Of a stretch of 64,000 bases of DNA, positions 8,969 through 21,300 are shown in pieces. Both the position numbers and the translations under genes were made by a program. Under the pieces are notes generated by a model, which did no database searches, was not told where the DNA came from, and saw nothing but the letters and a program-made list of their open reading frames with translations. The DNA lies in the NCBI GenBank assembly GCA_905221605.1, contig CAJNDS010002266.1, forward strand, positions 374,228 to 438,227, given 5' to 3'. How positions within the stretch are numbered: the stretch's first letter is position 1; every line of letters starts with the position of its first letter. This DNA is from Symbiodinium natans (taxonomy: Eukaryota; Sar; Dinophyceae; Suessiales; Symbiodiniaceae).

Positions 8969-10560
8969 AGTGTTTAGGGTTTAGTGTGTAGGTTTTAGGG
9001 TTTAGTGTTTTGTGTTTAGGGTTGAGTGTTAAGTTCAGGGTTTAGGGTTTAGGGTCAAGCGGCTCGGCTAAAACCCCAAAAAAACCCTAAACTCTGATAT
9101 CCAAACAGTAAGCATCTGAAACCCGACGGGTTTTTGGTTTCAGGTTTAGATTTAGTAGGGCTCGAGGTTCCGGCTTTGGGGTTTACTGTTTAGGATTTAG
9201 GGTTTAGGGTTTAGTGTTCAGGGTTTAGTGTCTAATGTTTAGGGTTCAGTTTGAAACGTTTAAGGTTTAGTTTGTGGGTTAAGTGCTTAAGTGTTTAGGG
9301 TTTCGTGCTAAGTGTTTGGGGTTTGTGCTAAGGGCTTAGTGTTAAGCTTTTAGGGTTAGTGTTTAGGGTTTAGTGTTAAGGGTTTCGGGTTTGGTTTTTT
9401 AGGGTTAGGGGTTTTAAGAATGCATACTCTGAGCTTGAGCGCTTTGTGTGAAGCACGGGCGTTCTGCGGTGCGGGCCTGAGTGGGTGGTGGGTTTGAGGG
9501 GACTCCGGACAGGCTTCAGAGGTCCGTGTTAAAAAAAAAAGAATGTTTACACATTTAAATGATCTGGGGAAGGCAACGGGGCTTCCCCAGACCATTGACA
9601 ACTTGAAAATCCTTCTGTTTAGGGTTTAGGATTTAGTTTTCAGGGTTTAGTGTGTAGGGTTTAGTGTGTAATGTTTAGGGTTTAGTTTTTAGGGTGTAGT
9701 GTTTAAGTGTTTTGGGTTTAGTGTTTAGAAAGGGATTAGTGCTTAAGTGTTTAGGGTTTCGTGTTCAGTGTTTGGGGTTCGTGCTAAGGGCTTAGTGTTA
9801 AACTTTTAGGCTTAGTGTTAAGGGTATAGTGCTGAGTGTTTAGGGTTCAGTGCTAAGGGTTTCGGTTTCTTTTTTGGGTTACGGGTTTTAAGGATTTTTG
9901 CTAGTGTTCAGGGTTTAGTGTGTAGGGTTTAGTGTATAATGCTTAGGGTTTAGTTTTTAGGGTGTAGTGTTTAAGTGTTTAGGGTTTAATTAGTGTTTAG
10001 GGTCTAGTGCTTAAGTGTTTAGGGTTTCCTGTTAAGTGTTTGGGGTTTGTGCTAAGGGCTTAGTGTTAAGTTATTAGGGTCTGGTGCTGAGTTTTTAGGG
10101 TTTAGTAGTGCTTATGTGTTTAGGGTTTCGTGTCAAGTGTTTGGGGTTCGTGGGCCTAGTGTTAAGTTTTTTAGGGTTGCTCTTTAGGGTCTAGTGCTGA
10201 GTGTTTAGGGCTTAGTGTTAAGGGTTTCGGGTTTGGTTTTTTGGATTAAGGGTTTTAAGGATTTTTACTAGTGTTCAGGGTTTAGTGTGTAGGGTTTAGT
10301 GTGAAATGTTTAGGGTTTAGTTTTTAGGGTTTAGTTTTTAGGGTTTAGTTTTTAGGGTCGGGTGTAGTGTTTACGTGTTTAGGGTTTAGTGTGTAGGGTC
10401 TAGTGCTTAAGTGTTTAGGGTTTCATGTTAAGTGTTTGGGGTTTGTGCTAAGGGCTTAGTGTTAAGTTTTTAGGGTTAGTGTTTAGGGTTTCATGTTAAG
10501 TGTTTGGGGTTTGTGCTACGGGCTTAGTGTTAAGTTTTTAGGGTTAAGGGTTTAAGGGTT
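8969..10560 (+). repeat. Long array of TTTAGTG/TTTAGGG-type units
   Basis: Degenerate units such as GGGTTTAGTGT, GTTAAGTG and GGGTTTCGTG, with local higher-order order of about 300-350 bp (compare 9600-9890, 9903-10250 and 10263-10550). Confidence 0.85.
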
Positions 10561-11125
10561 TTTGCAAGTTTACATGATCTGGGGAAGGCACTGGGGCTTC
10601 CCCCAGACCGTCTAAACTTTGAAAGTCCTTAAAATCTTATAAAAATCTTTAAGCTTCTGTTTAAACATTCTCAGGATTATGAAGGTTTTAAGACTTTTAA
10701 GCCTATTGAAGACCGTAAATTGCTTACGTATTTAAGTGGCTGCCCTTTGCGGATTTTAGAGATTTTTGAAGTTGCCAATGGTCTGGGGAAGCCCCGGTGC
10801 CTTCCCCAGACCAGATAAATTTTTACAAATCCGTAAAACCCTGAAATTCTTGCAGTTGTAAATGGCTGTCCTTTTCTAAAATCCGTAACTTCCTTAATTT
10901 TAAACGGCTGCCCGTTTTTAATTTTAAGGAAATTTAGCCTTTTAAGGGATAAACGTTTCGAGGTTTTTAAGGGCTTTAAAGCCTTTTAAGATCCTTTAAA
11001 TCTTGAAAGTTTTGAAAGGCTTTAAGTACCTTAACACCCTTCAAATTTGAAAAGGGCTTCCCCTTTAAAGGGTTTTTTAAATTGCAAATGGTCTGGGGAA
11101 GCCACGGTGCCTTCCACAGATCATC
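10561..11125. repeat. AT-rich decayed repeat with hairpins
   Basis: TTTAAGG-like and CCTTAAA-like low-complexity sequence. It holds three of the four GGTCTGGGGAAG...CTTCCCCAGACC hairpins: 10575-10610, 10778-10813 and 11088-11124. The fourth is at 9560-9595. Confidence 0.7.
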
Positions 11126-11565
11126 TAAATTTTACAAACCCCTAAAACCCTGAAAAGCCTTAAACTTCTAATTGCTACCCTTCAAAAATTTTATGGGGCC
11201 GCAAGACACAAGTTTCAGCAAAATGCACATAAAAAACACTACTGTTTTTATAGAGAATAATATACTAGAGCTTTTTGTATTCCAGTGCAGTTTTGACTGC
11301 ATTTTTCCGAGGAAAAAGCAGAAAATCCGACAAAGACGAAGACAAGAAAACCATAGGTGTGGATCATGGGGGGGGGGCTGACCATATATATATATATACA
11401 TATCGTTATAGTACTATGATGTCGTAAAAGGGGTGGCTTCCAGATGTTCAGCTTCAGGGGCTCTCGTTTGTCTTGCCCTGCGCTCCTTTCTAACCTATTC
11501 AGGCCTTTCAGATTCCGACCTTGTGGGGGCATAGGCTACTCGGACTATGGTACCCTAAACCGTAA
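11126..11565. other. Intergenic stretch left of the retrotransposon
   Basis: AT-rich to 11350, then the inverted-pair repeat, then about 150 bp of unique sequence ending in TACCCTAAACC. No recognised gene; a minus-strand frame 11248-11532 is open but unremarkable. Confidence 0.6.
11351..11400 (-). repeat. Inverted-pair repeat, right copy
   Basis: On the minus strand: TA run, GGTCAG, C run, ATGATCCACAC. This is the same order as 8011-8060, in the opposite orientation. Confidence 0.75.
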
Positions 11566-11570
11566 ACCCT
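11566..11570. other. Target-site duplication ACCCT (left copy)
   Basis: The five bases before the left LTR are ACCCT, and the five after the right LTR (22966-22970) are ACCCT as well. A 5-bp duplication is typical for copia integrase. The sequence is part of the CCCTAAA repeat into which the element inserted, so a match of this length is not independent of the repeat. Confidence 0.85.
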
Positions 11571-11859
11571 TGTGGAAAGACCATGGCTGGAGATGATGAA
11601 AACGCTCAGACTCTCCTTTTCAACCGCAGCAAGAACGAAATGTCTAGAGTATCTTCATAGCTCTGTATGATGGCCATGAATGATGTCTGCCTACGATTAG
11701 CCAAAAGCTCTTAAGGCTACGACTTTAAAAATCGTGTAAGGGCCTGGGGATGGAGATAACTGGCTATACAACCCTCCTAAAACCCCAAAGGCCACAGCCT
11801 GAGCAGCTGATCGCAGTGGAATGTGCATGTCCTGGACAGATACAGATGGGGCAAGCACA
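11571..11859 (-). repeat. 3' LTR of the copia element (289 bp)
   Basis: Downstream LTR, identical to 22677-22965 across all 289 bases. It would supply the 3' end-forming signals of the genomic RNA. The outer edge abuts the target duplication at 11566-11570. Confidence 0.95.
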
Positions 11860-11867
11860 CTCCCCCT
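11860..11867 (-). promoter_or_regulatory. Polypurine tract for plus-strand priming
   Basis: The coding strand reads AGGGGGAG immediately before the 3' LTR, the expected place for the RNase H-resistant plus-strand primer of an LTR element. Confidence 0.8.
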
Positions 11868-12378
11868 GGAGGAGCAGCCTCCACCTTCGCTTGCCGGGAC
11901 ACCCAACCAGCTATTTACAACCCACTATCAAGCCTTCGGCAGGCTCCTGCAACCCCTAGGTGTGGGAATCCGCGGGGTATCCTAACCTAAAGTATTATCA
12001 ACCCTTGCTGCATGGGAAATGGCAATGCGTATCTGCATGAGGGCTCTCAGCAGACCACAGCGAAAGGAAAGGGATCTTAAGTAGTTAACGGACCCACAAC
12101 GGCCTTGACCTAACAGTCCTCCCTACAACCCTATCCTAAGCACTAGGCCCCCGGGCCACCCACTATCCTAGCAGAAAATCTAAAGCAAGCCAAGACAGTT
12201 CAAGGGGATGGTTTAGCAACAGCTCGCCTATTAGCGAGGTGCCGTGGTGGCACTCTTCGGCGCCACAGCAGACAATTTTTATAGGTTTTTGGCGATTATG
12301 CAATTTTTACGGGTTTTGGATGATTATGCGGGTGTTTATGGGTTTTCAAGGTATGCCATTTTCATGGGCTTACTTAGC
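11868..12378 (-). other. 3' untranslated segment of the copia element
   Basis: About 510 bases between the stop codon and the polypurine tract. It contains short imperfect repeats around 12280-12350 (variants of CCATAAA/CGTAAAAATTG). I see no further gene on the element strand. Confidence 0.7.
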
Positions 12379-15300
12379 TCAATCCACCTCGTGAAGGTCC
12401 TGGAGCCAATTCCCCATGAACCAGTGGTACATGTCCTGCCGCCTCTCTGAGAATTGCTCCCAGTCAAAGCCATAGCCACTGTGGTACAGCACAAGCGCAG
12501 CCCGGACAACAGTTTCATCATCGCCCTCGAACTCAGCTCTTGGTTCCTGTAGCCGGTTTGGTGCAAACAGATGCTCGTAGCCCAAAACGTGAAGCTCGTG
12601 ACGCGTTTCCTCAGACAGCTGGTCCAGATCGAAGTCATAGCCCCGAAGCACCACTGACAGCACGGCCTGTGCTATCGGGTACCCGAAAGCCTCAGCTTCG
12701 AGCCTCCAGACCTCCTCATTTATCATGTGAGGCGGTCCTACGATGCCAACATCATCTACATACCGGACAAGCTCAGCGCCTGGATCTGCTCTCCTCCCAT
12801 GCTGCGTCCAATACCTCAATGCCTCATGGAGTGCTTCTAACTCTGATGGGCTGAGGGGTTCATAGACCTCTGCTGTCATCATTCCTCCATTGGCCTCGTA
12901 CCTTTCAAAAGCTTCAAGGACTGCATCAGGGTTGTAATCATCTTCGTCACGGAACCGCGCATGAATTTCTGCCAACTCCAACAAGAAGTCTCCGCGGGCA
13001 GAGTCATATGACCAACTGGAATCTGGCTCATCATCCAGCGGGGCAGGAACACGGACTTGAGTGTTATCGTAAGCTGTTGCAACTGCAAACCTCATGCCTC
13101 GGGTCAACTCCCTGAGAAGCATGACCTGCACAGCATCGGGCCCAATCATGCGAAACACCAGGCCACCGGCGGCAAACAAGATGACACGCAAGCGACTCAG
13201 CGGATCATTCAATGTTGGCTCCTGTTCCTGATCCGGCTCACCGACATCGGAGTTCACTTCGCTCTCAGGCTCGCCCTCTGCAGGCCGGTTGTCCCGGAGG
13301 ACAAGTGGAAGAGGTCGGTCAAGGTTCTCACGCTGCATGGTTTCTAAGTGAGCTTCGAGTTGCGCCTCATTGGCCAAAGCTCTTAACAACCTTACCCTAG
13401 CGGACCTTAGTTCACCTTTATACCATGAACACAGATAACCCAAGACACCAACCATTACCATCAGAAACCCGATTATTAGGCGGTGCAGCAGAAGGCTGGA
13501 CTGTAGCCAGAGGAACCAGGAGTCCTCAGCTACGCTCACGCTTTCATCCGATGCTCGGGCAGACTGAACACAGCTGACGAAAACCAGCAGTCGCACTGCT
13601 GTAGAGGAAGGGCCGGCAATGCTACTGGAACCCGGGTTGTCACTTACTTTCTGGTTAGGGGTTCCTTTTTTCTTTGGGGCGGACTTAGTCACTTTAGATA
13701 AGGTGGGTATCCCTCCTACTCCTACCATTTCCAACAGGCTGGCCAACTTAGGGAACATCATCGGCTTAGTCAAGACGTCTGCGGGCATAAATTTTCCAGG
13801 TATGTGGTGGGGCCTTATTAGGTCTTCTTCAATTAACTCGTGGTAGTATCGGCATCTTAGCCTTAGGTGTCGGGTTCTCCACGCCCCGGCGGGGTAAAGG
13901 AGGACACTTTGGCACGATACACTATCCCCATACACGAACCAAGTGGTTACTTTGCCTAACATCTCGTCGACCAAAGGTTTAAGTGCTTGGGTGAAAGACA
14001 TACCATCGACTGCAGCTACGAGCTCGCTTTCCGCTGTGCTAAGCGTGATGAACCCTTGAGTGAGGGTGATCCACCCCAACGGGGATCCGTTGAGGGTGAT
14101 CACCACACCGCTCTGCGACCTCCCATCTTGCTGACCGAAAGACGCATCGGCAAAGGTGCACAAGTCCAGCTCACTGGGCCTTTTTACTAAGGCCTCGACA
14201 AAGTCAGCAGGGAAAGAGACATTGGGACCATACTGAAGAACCACGTCAACAGTGAAGAGCAGATATCGGATCAGTTGGCGTCCCGCCTCGCACACATACC
14301 GAGGGTATTTTAGCACAAGTTTGCTAAGGCGATTAACTGGAAAGGCAATGTCCATTCTAGAGCGGTTTGCAACCCAAGTGAGCTCTCCCACTATCTTCTG
14401 TCCCTGTCGGATGTCAGAGATCTCCACAGTTTCAGGTTCGGGATCAAGTCTCAAATCCGGGAGATTAGGGGAGGGCGTTAAATCGGGATATCTATTAGCC
14501 AAGTCGTTAATGTAGTCAGGCTGACCCACACAGATGCATCCGTCTCGTTTCCAGATTTGCAGGCCGCAAAACTTCAAACCTGTCTCTCCCGACGCGAACT
14601 CGGGCGCTGAACATGTCCACAGGTTCTGAACCGCTTGCATAGCCTTCTTCAGCTCGGGGCCGCATGCCATGAAGAGAAGGTCATCAACGTAGACTCCTAA
14701 GGATCCTTTGATTTGCTGTTCTTTGGTATCCCAAATTAGCCACATAGATACATCTGACTTCGTTTGCAGAAATTTCATGGTGTGCCCACACGCCCCAACC
14801 CACTCCACAGACTTCAGTTTTTTATCCCTGTCAAGAGACCATGAATGCGGGGATTCTTGCAATCCGTAAAGCGCGCCGAAAACCCGCAACCAGGATTTAG
14901 AGGGGCATAACCCGGCAGCAATCATGGCTTGGGGCACTCGAACCACCACAACCTTCCGTTTTCCAGGAGAATCTGACCGGCCTGGCTGATAAGGAGCAGT
15001 CAAAAAGGCAGTTTTGACGTCAAGAGACCCGCAATCCCACCCATAAAGAGCCCCCACCCCCAATTGGGTCCTAAGAGATAAGGTGTCCATACCTGCTGAG
15101 TACAGATCCCTTCTATCCAAGGTGGGTGATCCTCTGTTTTTGGGCCGGTTAAGAAAGTTTCCGCAAGCTACCAGCCGAGCCTTCTTCTTTCGGGGCGGCT
15201 TAATGCTCGCAACAATTTTTCCCGGCACCCTTACAACTTCTAGGGTGGGATCAGACTCAAGTTGTCTAACCTCCTCTTCTGTGATGACCCCCGTTGCGCC

Positions 15301-18300
15301 ATTCACCTCGGTCAGCGAAGTGAGCTCGGACCTTAGGGCTTCTATCCAGCCTTCGATGTCGGCCATCACTTCATTTATGGACACTATTTTAGTCTGAAGG
15401 AGCTGCTCTCCTTCGTCCACGCTTACTGCTCTCAAGTGAAGGTCGGAGTTTTGCTGGCCATCGTTCTCGGGGTCATAGTTTTCATATCCGGACAACCAAT
15501 CAAGCAAGTTTTCAAGGGCCTGGACCTCCACATGAATCCGAGCCAGAAGTGTGGCAGCTGACTCAGCTAAGTCCGCACAGCCTGCCTGCACATCTTTTGC
15601 AAGAGCGGTCTCCTGATCTCTTAACGTGGCCAACGCAGATAATCTCAGACCTTCCAGCCTCACCCTTAATGCCTCCCGATGCTCCTCGGAACCTTCAGCA
15701 TCTTCACACATATCGACATCTACAGGCTCTAGGTTCGGCAGAGGAAGTGCGTGATACCACCTGGGGCCATGTTTCTCCTCCTGCCCCCACACTAACCCGG
15801 ACCCCCTTGCAGCACGCAAGCGAACATCGGAATCTGAAGGCATCGGCGCAACATCACCAGCTTTGGCAGGCTCCGGCTGCACACACACGGATGCAGGGGG
15901 TTTATTTAGGGTTGAAGGTCCTAAACCGTTAGGGGCTAAAGAGGAGTTATACCGCGGTGATGGCTCTGCAGTATGCTCCTGAGTCTCAGGCTCAGGGACG
16001 GGGGGACACCACCAGGGCCTCACACCAGCACATGCTGCCAGCGATGGCAAGGTCGTTCCAGTAGTCTGACCAACGTTCACAGCTGAAGAACAACCAGCCA
16101 ACGCAGAATCTGCGTCAAGAGAATCGGAAGTAGACTCCCCCTGTTGACAGGCCCGAAGCGCCTCGTCAACACACACACTCGCATCATCACAAGGAAAGCC
16201 GACCGCACGCAAGGCATCACGCTGCGGAGTCGTTAGCCGAGTGGCTAGCACAGGCATGTAGGCAACCACCACCAAGCGGGGTTCCTCAGACTGGTAGGAT
16301 GTAGTGGCATGCCAGCGCTTTGCGTCGAACACAGTGGGAACCCAGGGCTTTAAACCAAGAACCTGTCCGGCCTGCTCTTGCCCGTCAGGCAAGGTGCACA
16401 TTTGTATCGGGCCAACGACTATGTCACCAGGCGCAACCGACAGCCACAAGCGACCACCTTGCTTCGGGAGCATCAAGGGAATGAGGATATTTGGCGTGTT
16501 TTTTGCATTATGCACGTCTCGGTGAGGGACATGGCGGGCTTGCCATGACACACTGACCGCAGAGAAGCACACTCCAGGCGTCAACTGTTTCACCAGGTTG
16601 GCCAGCAAGGCCGTGATGCCTGGGAAGCTTTCATGGTCACGCGTTAAACCCACTACTCCCCCGTAATGGTACACCCCTACAGTGCGGCTACAACCAGTGC
16701 TACTAGCTCGAATGCCCTCGGAGCGACTGCACCACTCTTTGAGCAACGCAGCAATATTGCTGCGGCAGCGGTAGTTCATGGGCTGGATTCCTATCTGCCC
16801 TGCAAGGTTGTCCAAATCATCGTCTGACACGACATGGTAACGCATGGCATACCCCAACAAGGACCTCGTAGACGCTTCAAGCGCTTCGCCCCTAAGGTCC
16901 TCAACTACAACCCCCAACTCACCGACAGTCGGGGCATTGGACTGTAGCAAGTGCACATGGCAGGTGTCATCTGCTTCAACATCAAGAGATCCGTCGGGCA
17001 AGACCTTGGGTGCCTCAGCTATTGGATTTGCAACTTCAGGCGGCACCTGAATTTCGGCCGCACCTTCAGGCGCCGGTCTGCCGACCACTGCCCCTGACGG
17101 GAGCACCACAGGCGCCGGCTCATCTGGGCCTTCTATGGTGGGTGGTTCAGGCTCCTCCTGGAAGTCGCGATACACTAAGGTGGTTGCATACAGACGATTT
17201 ACCCCATTATCATCCACCCTTACTATGTACCCCTTACTTATATCTGTACTGGGCGCAACCAATCTTCCCTGAGTGGCCCTTGACCCCCACTTAGTGTCCC
17301 TCCAGGTACGCGACCGAAACTTGACAACAGCATAGAAGGGAACTAATGGTTTGGAGTCATGGCCAACTTTGAGAAGGGCTCTCCTCTGCAAACTGGCGCA
17401 AGCATACCGGGCAGCATGTGGCCACAGACCTGGCGGAGCACCGGAGGATATCAGCAGGGCTCGAACCTGTGCCTTTATTGCCTTTACCAGCTGCTCAGCC
17501 TTCCCTATTCCGGCAGGCTGCTCGGGCATTGCAGTGGTCTTATATATTCCACGGTGTGCGGCCCAGTCACTCACACTTTTATGAGTCAAGGCCTGGGCAT
17601 GGTCTGAATGAAGCCTGAACACAGGGAGGCCCCAGCTTCGCAGTTTCGCATAGAAGCGGTTCAGTGCACTTACGATGGCTTGGGGAGACTTGGTCGGCAG
17701 GATTTCAAGTAAGGGAATATTAAGGACCTTATATGATGGCTCTTTACATCCCGCAATAACCGTATCCCACTTCTTATTCTCCCCTTTTACCCTGGCCTCA
17801 TCAATCCAGTCCACCCCGCGCCTATCAGGCTCTTCAGCTTCCTCCCAGACTCCCGCTCCCTCGCACTCCCCCGGTTCTGGCAAAAGGTTTTCCTCAGGCT
17901 CGTCAACCCACTCATCGGGGATGGGTGCTTCGACAGGTATGGATTCCGACTCCGGCTTCGCATCAGCCGGATACTGGAACATCGGGAAAGAGTAGTTGCC
18001 AACCAGAAAATACCTAGGGCGAGCAACATCTTGATCTTCCGAATCGGCCGTTCTATGAGGGCCCGAAACGTCAATGTTCAGGCCACAAACCCGGGACATC
18101 TTAAGGCGACGGTGAGGTCTGATATGAGCCATGGAGTCCACACATGCAGCACAGTCCGCCCGCCACGGGCGATGCCCTGCTAGGCAGTGCTTTCGAAACA
18201 TCTCCTTGGATCTGGGCTTCAAAGACCGAAGGATACACGCATCATCCATCTCCCCCGGTTCCCACCCCAGTGCAAGAAGGTGCTGAAGCCTGGAGACCCG

Positions 18301-21300
18301 CAGCCTATCCTTGTCCTCACGATGCTTCAAACCCTGCTGCCACTCGGCCATGGCTTGGTGAACCACAGTGCAAAGGGACGTCGGCCACACTCGACGAGCC
18401 GGTTCCCCATCAGAGTGCTCCGATGGGATCCACGGTGCGTTTCTGGGGATTCGCACCTCTTCAAGGGCTTCCCACAAGTGACCACTGTTAGTCAAGACAT
18501 GTGTTGGCCCAACGGACAGACCATCCAAGGCTCCAAGATCGAAAGAGACCAGCTTAAGGGACCATCGGGCGGACACCTTTTGTGCTCCAACATCCTGACA
18601 CTGCTTGCTTTGTTCTGGTGACTTTAAGATGACAAGGGCTTGTTTGGTCTTAGCTGACCCATGCCACACTCCTTGGAGGGCTACCTCGGTCAGCACAATA
18701 CATCGTTTGAAGGCCAGATCACCCTCAGGCAGCTCCCCAACAACCCCCTCTATGAGACCCTCACGAGCCCACAGAAGAAGATACTGGTACAGCGCCTGAT
18801 TCTCTAGCCCCTGGCCCGGCCTGTTGTCTACCCTCAAGATTTCCTGGGATCCCTTGAAGTTCCACTTTGGGTTTCCCGGGGCAAAGCACAGAACCACCTT
18901 CCCCCTGTTAATCCTTCTTCTCCGATGCCTGTTTAACCCGGTGTCCTGGCTGCCGTATCCCTCAGTTGGGATCAGTGGCGCATTCGACGAGGGCAAACCC
19001 CATAGGTCCAACGCCCAGTCCTCAAGATGCTCCAGGAACTCATCCTTCGGCATACGCAACCAGTCAGCGGGGTCTGGGCAATCATTTCGCAGGGCCTTCA
19101 GCATGAGCTTACTACGCTGTTCTTCAATTTGTTGGATCAGACTAAGGCATGTGGTGTGGGAGACTTCTGGGCAATCATCTACCATCGTCACTTCAATAGG
19201 TCCTTCTAGTGGGTGATGTATATTGCACTCATTGTCCTCCCATGCGACCTTACATCCCAATAACCGTGTACACAAGCCCATTGCCACTATGGGTTGCACG
19301 TTCGGGTTAGGGCTCAGCAACGTACCTACGGTATTCATTCTTAAGTCATAGGCCTTCCCAGACGCCAACTTAACAGTCACCGCCCTGGCACTCTTGTACT
19401 CATGTGGACCAGCGAATCTCAGGTTGTGACTTGCTCCCCCGTCCACGAGTCCACGGGGTTTGTCCTCAGAGATTCCTTTCAGTGACGCTGTCAAGCAAAT
19501 CGCCTCTGGCTCAATCTGCAGGTTGGGGGTACACAAGGAGTTAAGCTGGGCATCAGCGCCTCCCTCATTGGCATCAGGGCTTATTTCTACCTTCTTTGCC
19601 TTAGGGGGCTTCTTAGGGCTAGGGGTGTTAGCCTTCGGATCTACCTGAGGGCTTCCCGCCTTACTCTTACCCGTATTGTGCCCCTTACTATCCCCTTTAG
19701 CAGCAGGAATCGCTCCCTTAGGACGAGTGCATTCCGCAGCTCCATGCTCAACCGATCCACAGTTGAAACACTTTCCGTCCGCAGGCGCCAGGGACGGATG
19801 TGGATGAATACAGGGCTTTCCATACCTGCATCCGGCATCGGACATGAAGAACTTACAGCTCCCTTCCGCAGTTAACGGGCCCCCCTCACCCTTATTTCTA
19901 CCACCCTTATTGCCCCCTTTAGCCTTACCTGCAGGAGGTTTCGCTGGGCTGTCGTGAGCGGTTGCTGGATCCTGGTTCATCGTAGCAACTCGAGGATGTT
20001 TAGCTGGCTCACCCCCGGCGGAAGCAGCGATCATCCAAGCCTCTGCTTCTGCCAGCAGCAATTGGCAATATTGCAAGACACTCGTTTCATTTGGTATTGC
20101 ATCAAGTTGATACTGGTGGCGGAACGTAGCAAGACGGAATGCTATGTGCGGGGACTTGTTTCCAATGGTCTTGCCTAGCCCGTCTAGTGCTCTTACGAGT
20201 AATGTGGGGTCTGGCGGGGCGAGTCCTAGCTCGACGCAGCGCCTATACAGACGCTCCCATTTACGCAACGCCGCATGGTTTGACTGTACCCCATTTCCTC
20301 CCTCTAATTGTGGTTGCGTTAAAAATGAGAGGATTGCAGATTTCTCGCCAGTTCCTCCCGGTTGATACTTGGTCATAGCGAGGAATAAAAGAGATACAGT
20401 TCCCAATGCCCGTACGCTTACTGCTTCGCTTTGCAGGGTAGGAGGAAACGCCTGAAGCACAAGAACTGACCCTCTTTCTTCCACTCTTCGTAGATGCCCA
20501 TACTCAAGCATTGCGCCCTGTGCTACCACATCCGACTTGATCGCAAGACGTTGAAGCGAATCTGACTTCAGCCACTGTTGGTAGTACTCAGTTGCAGTAC
20601 TAACTACTTGAGACCACCATCCCGGGGCGCCTGGACTAAGACTGCGCATTAAGGGTCCTATCCTTGCCATCCAATCTCCCGTAGTCACGCTGGCCTCGGC
20701 TGAGCCCTCGATGACTTCTAAAAGGGGCAAATTTTGTACCAGTTTGGACGGCTCCTCGGATTTATCGGGTGTCCCTAAACCCCACGGTGAGGCGGGGGGA
20801 GCCGGTATTGGTGAAGGAGGCAAAGGCACCATGGTTGTTGGTCCAAAGGATACCCTGGGCGGTGTCGCTGGAGGTGTACCGTCCGGCACTCTGGTACCCC
20901 CTGGCGTATATGCTGCACCTCCACTAGTTCCAACCCTAGGGGTCCTAGGGGTGTTGGCAGGTTCGCTATCTTCTTTACTGAACCCTAACCCACTGACAAA
21001 GGGAGTCTTAGCTTTCGGCGACAGGATATCTATCAGCGGTGGAAAAGCAGTACCAGTCATTGCGCTTGGACCTGTGGTGACTGGCACTGGATCAAGGTCA
21101 ATAAGGGATAATGCGTGCGGTTGTGGCGGTGGCGCTGCATGCGCCTCCCACCCGCGACTCCGTATCACGGGCATGGCAGGCTCAGGGACATAGGGGTTAT
21201 GAGATGCTGCAGGCAATTTAGGGACAGGTTCAAGCCGTGGTCTCATTGTACCCTCAAACCCTGAAGAACCTATCCACTCTCCTAACAAGTCCTTATCCCA

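Noticed and set aside
8025-8984. ORFs of 308-319 codons
   Set aside because: By-product of the hairpin-unit array; two overlapping plus frames are equally open.
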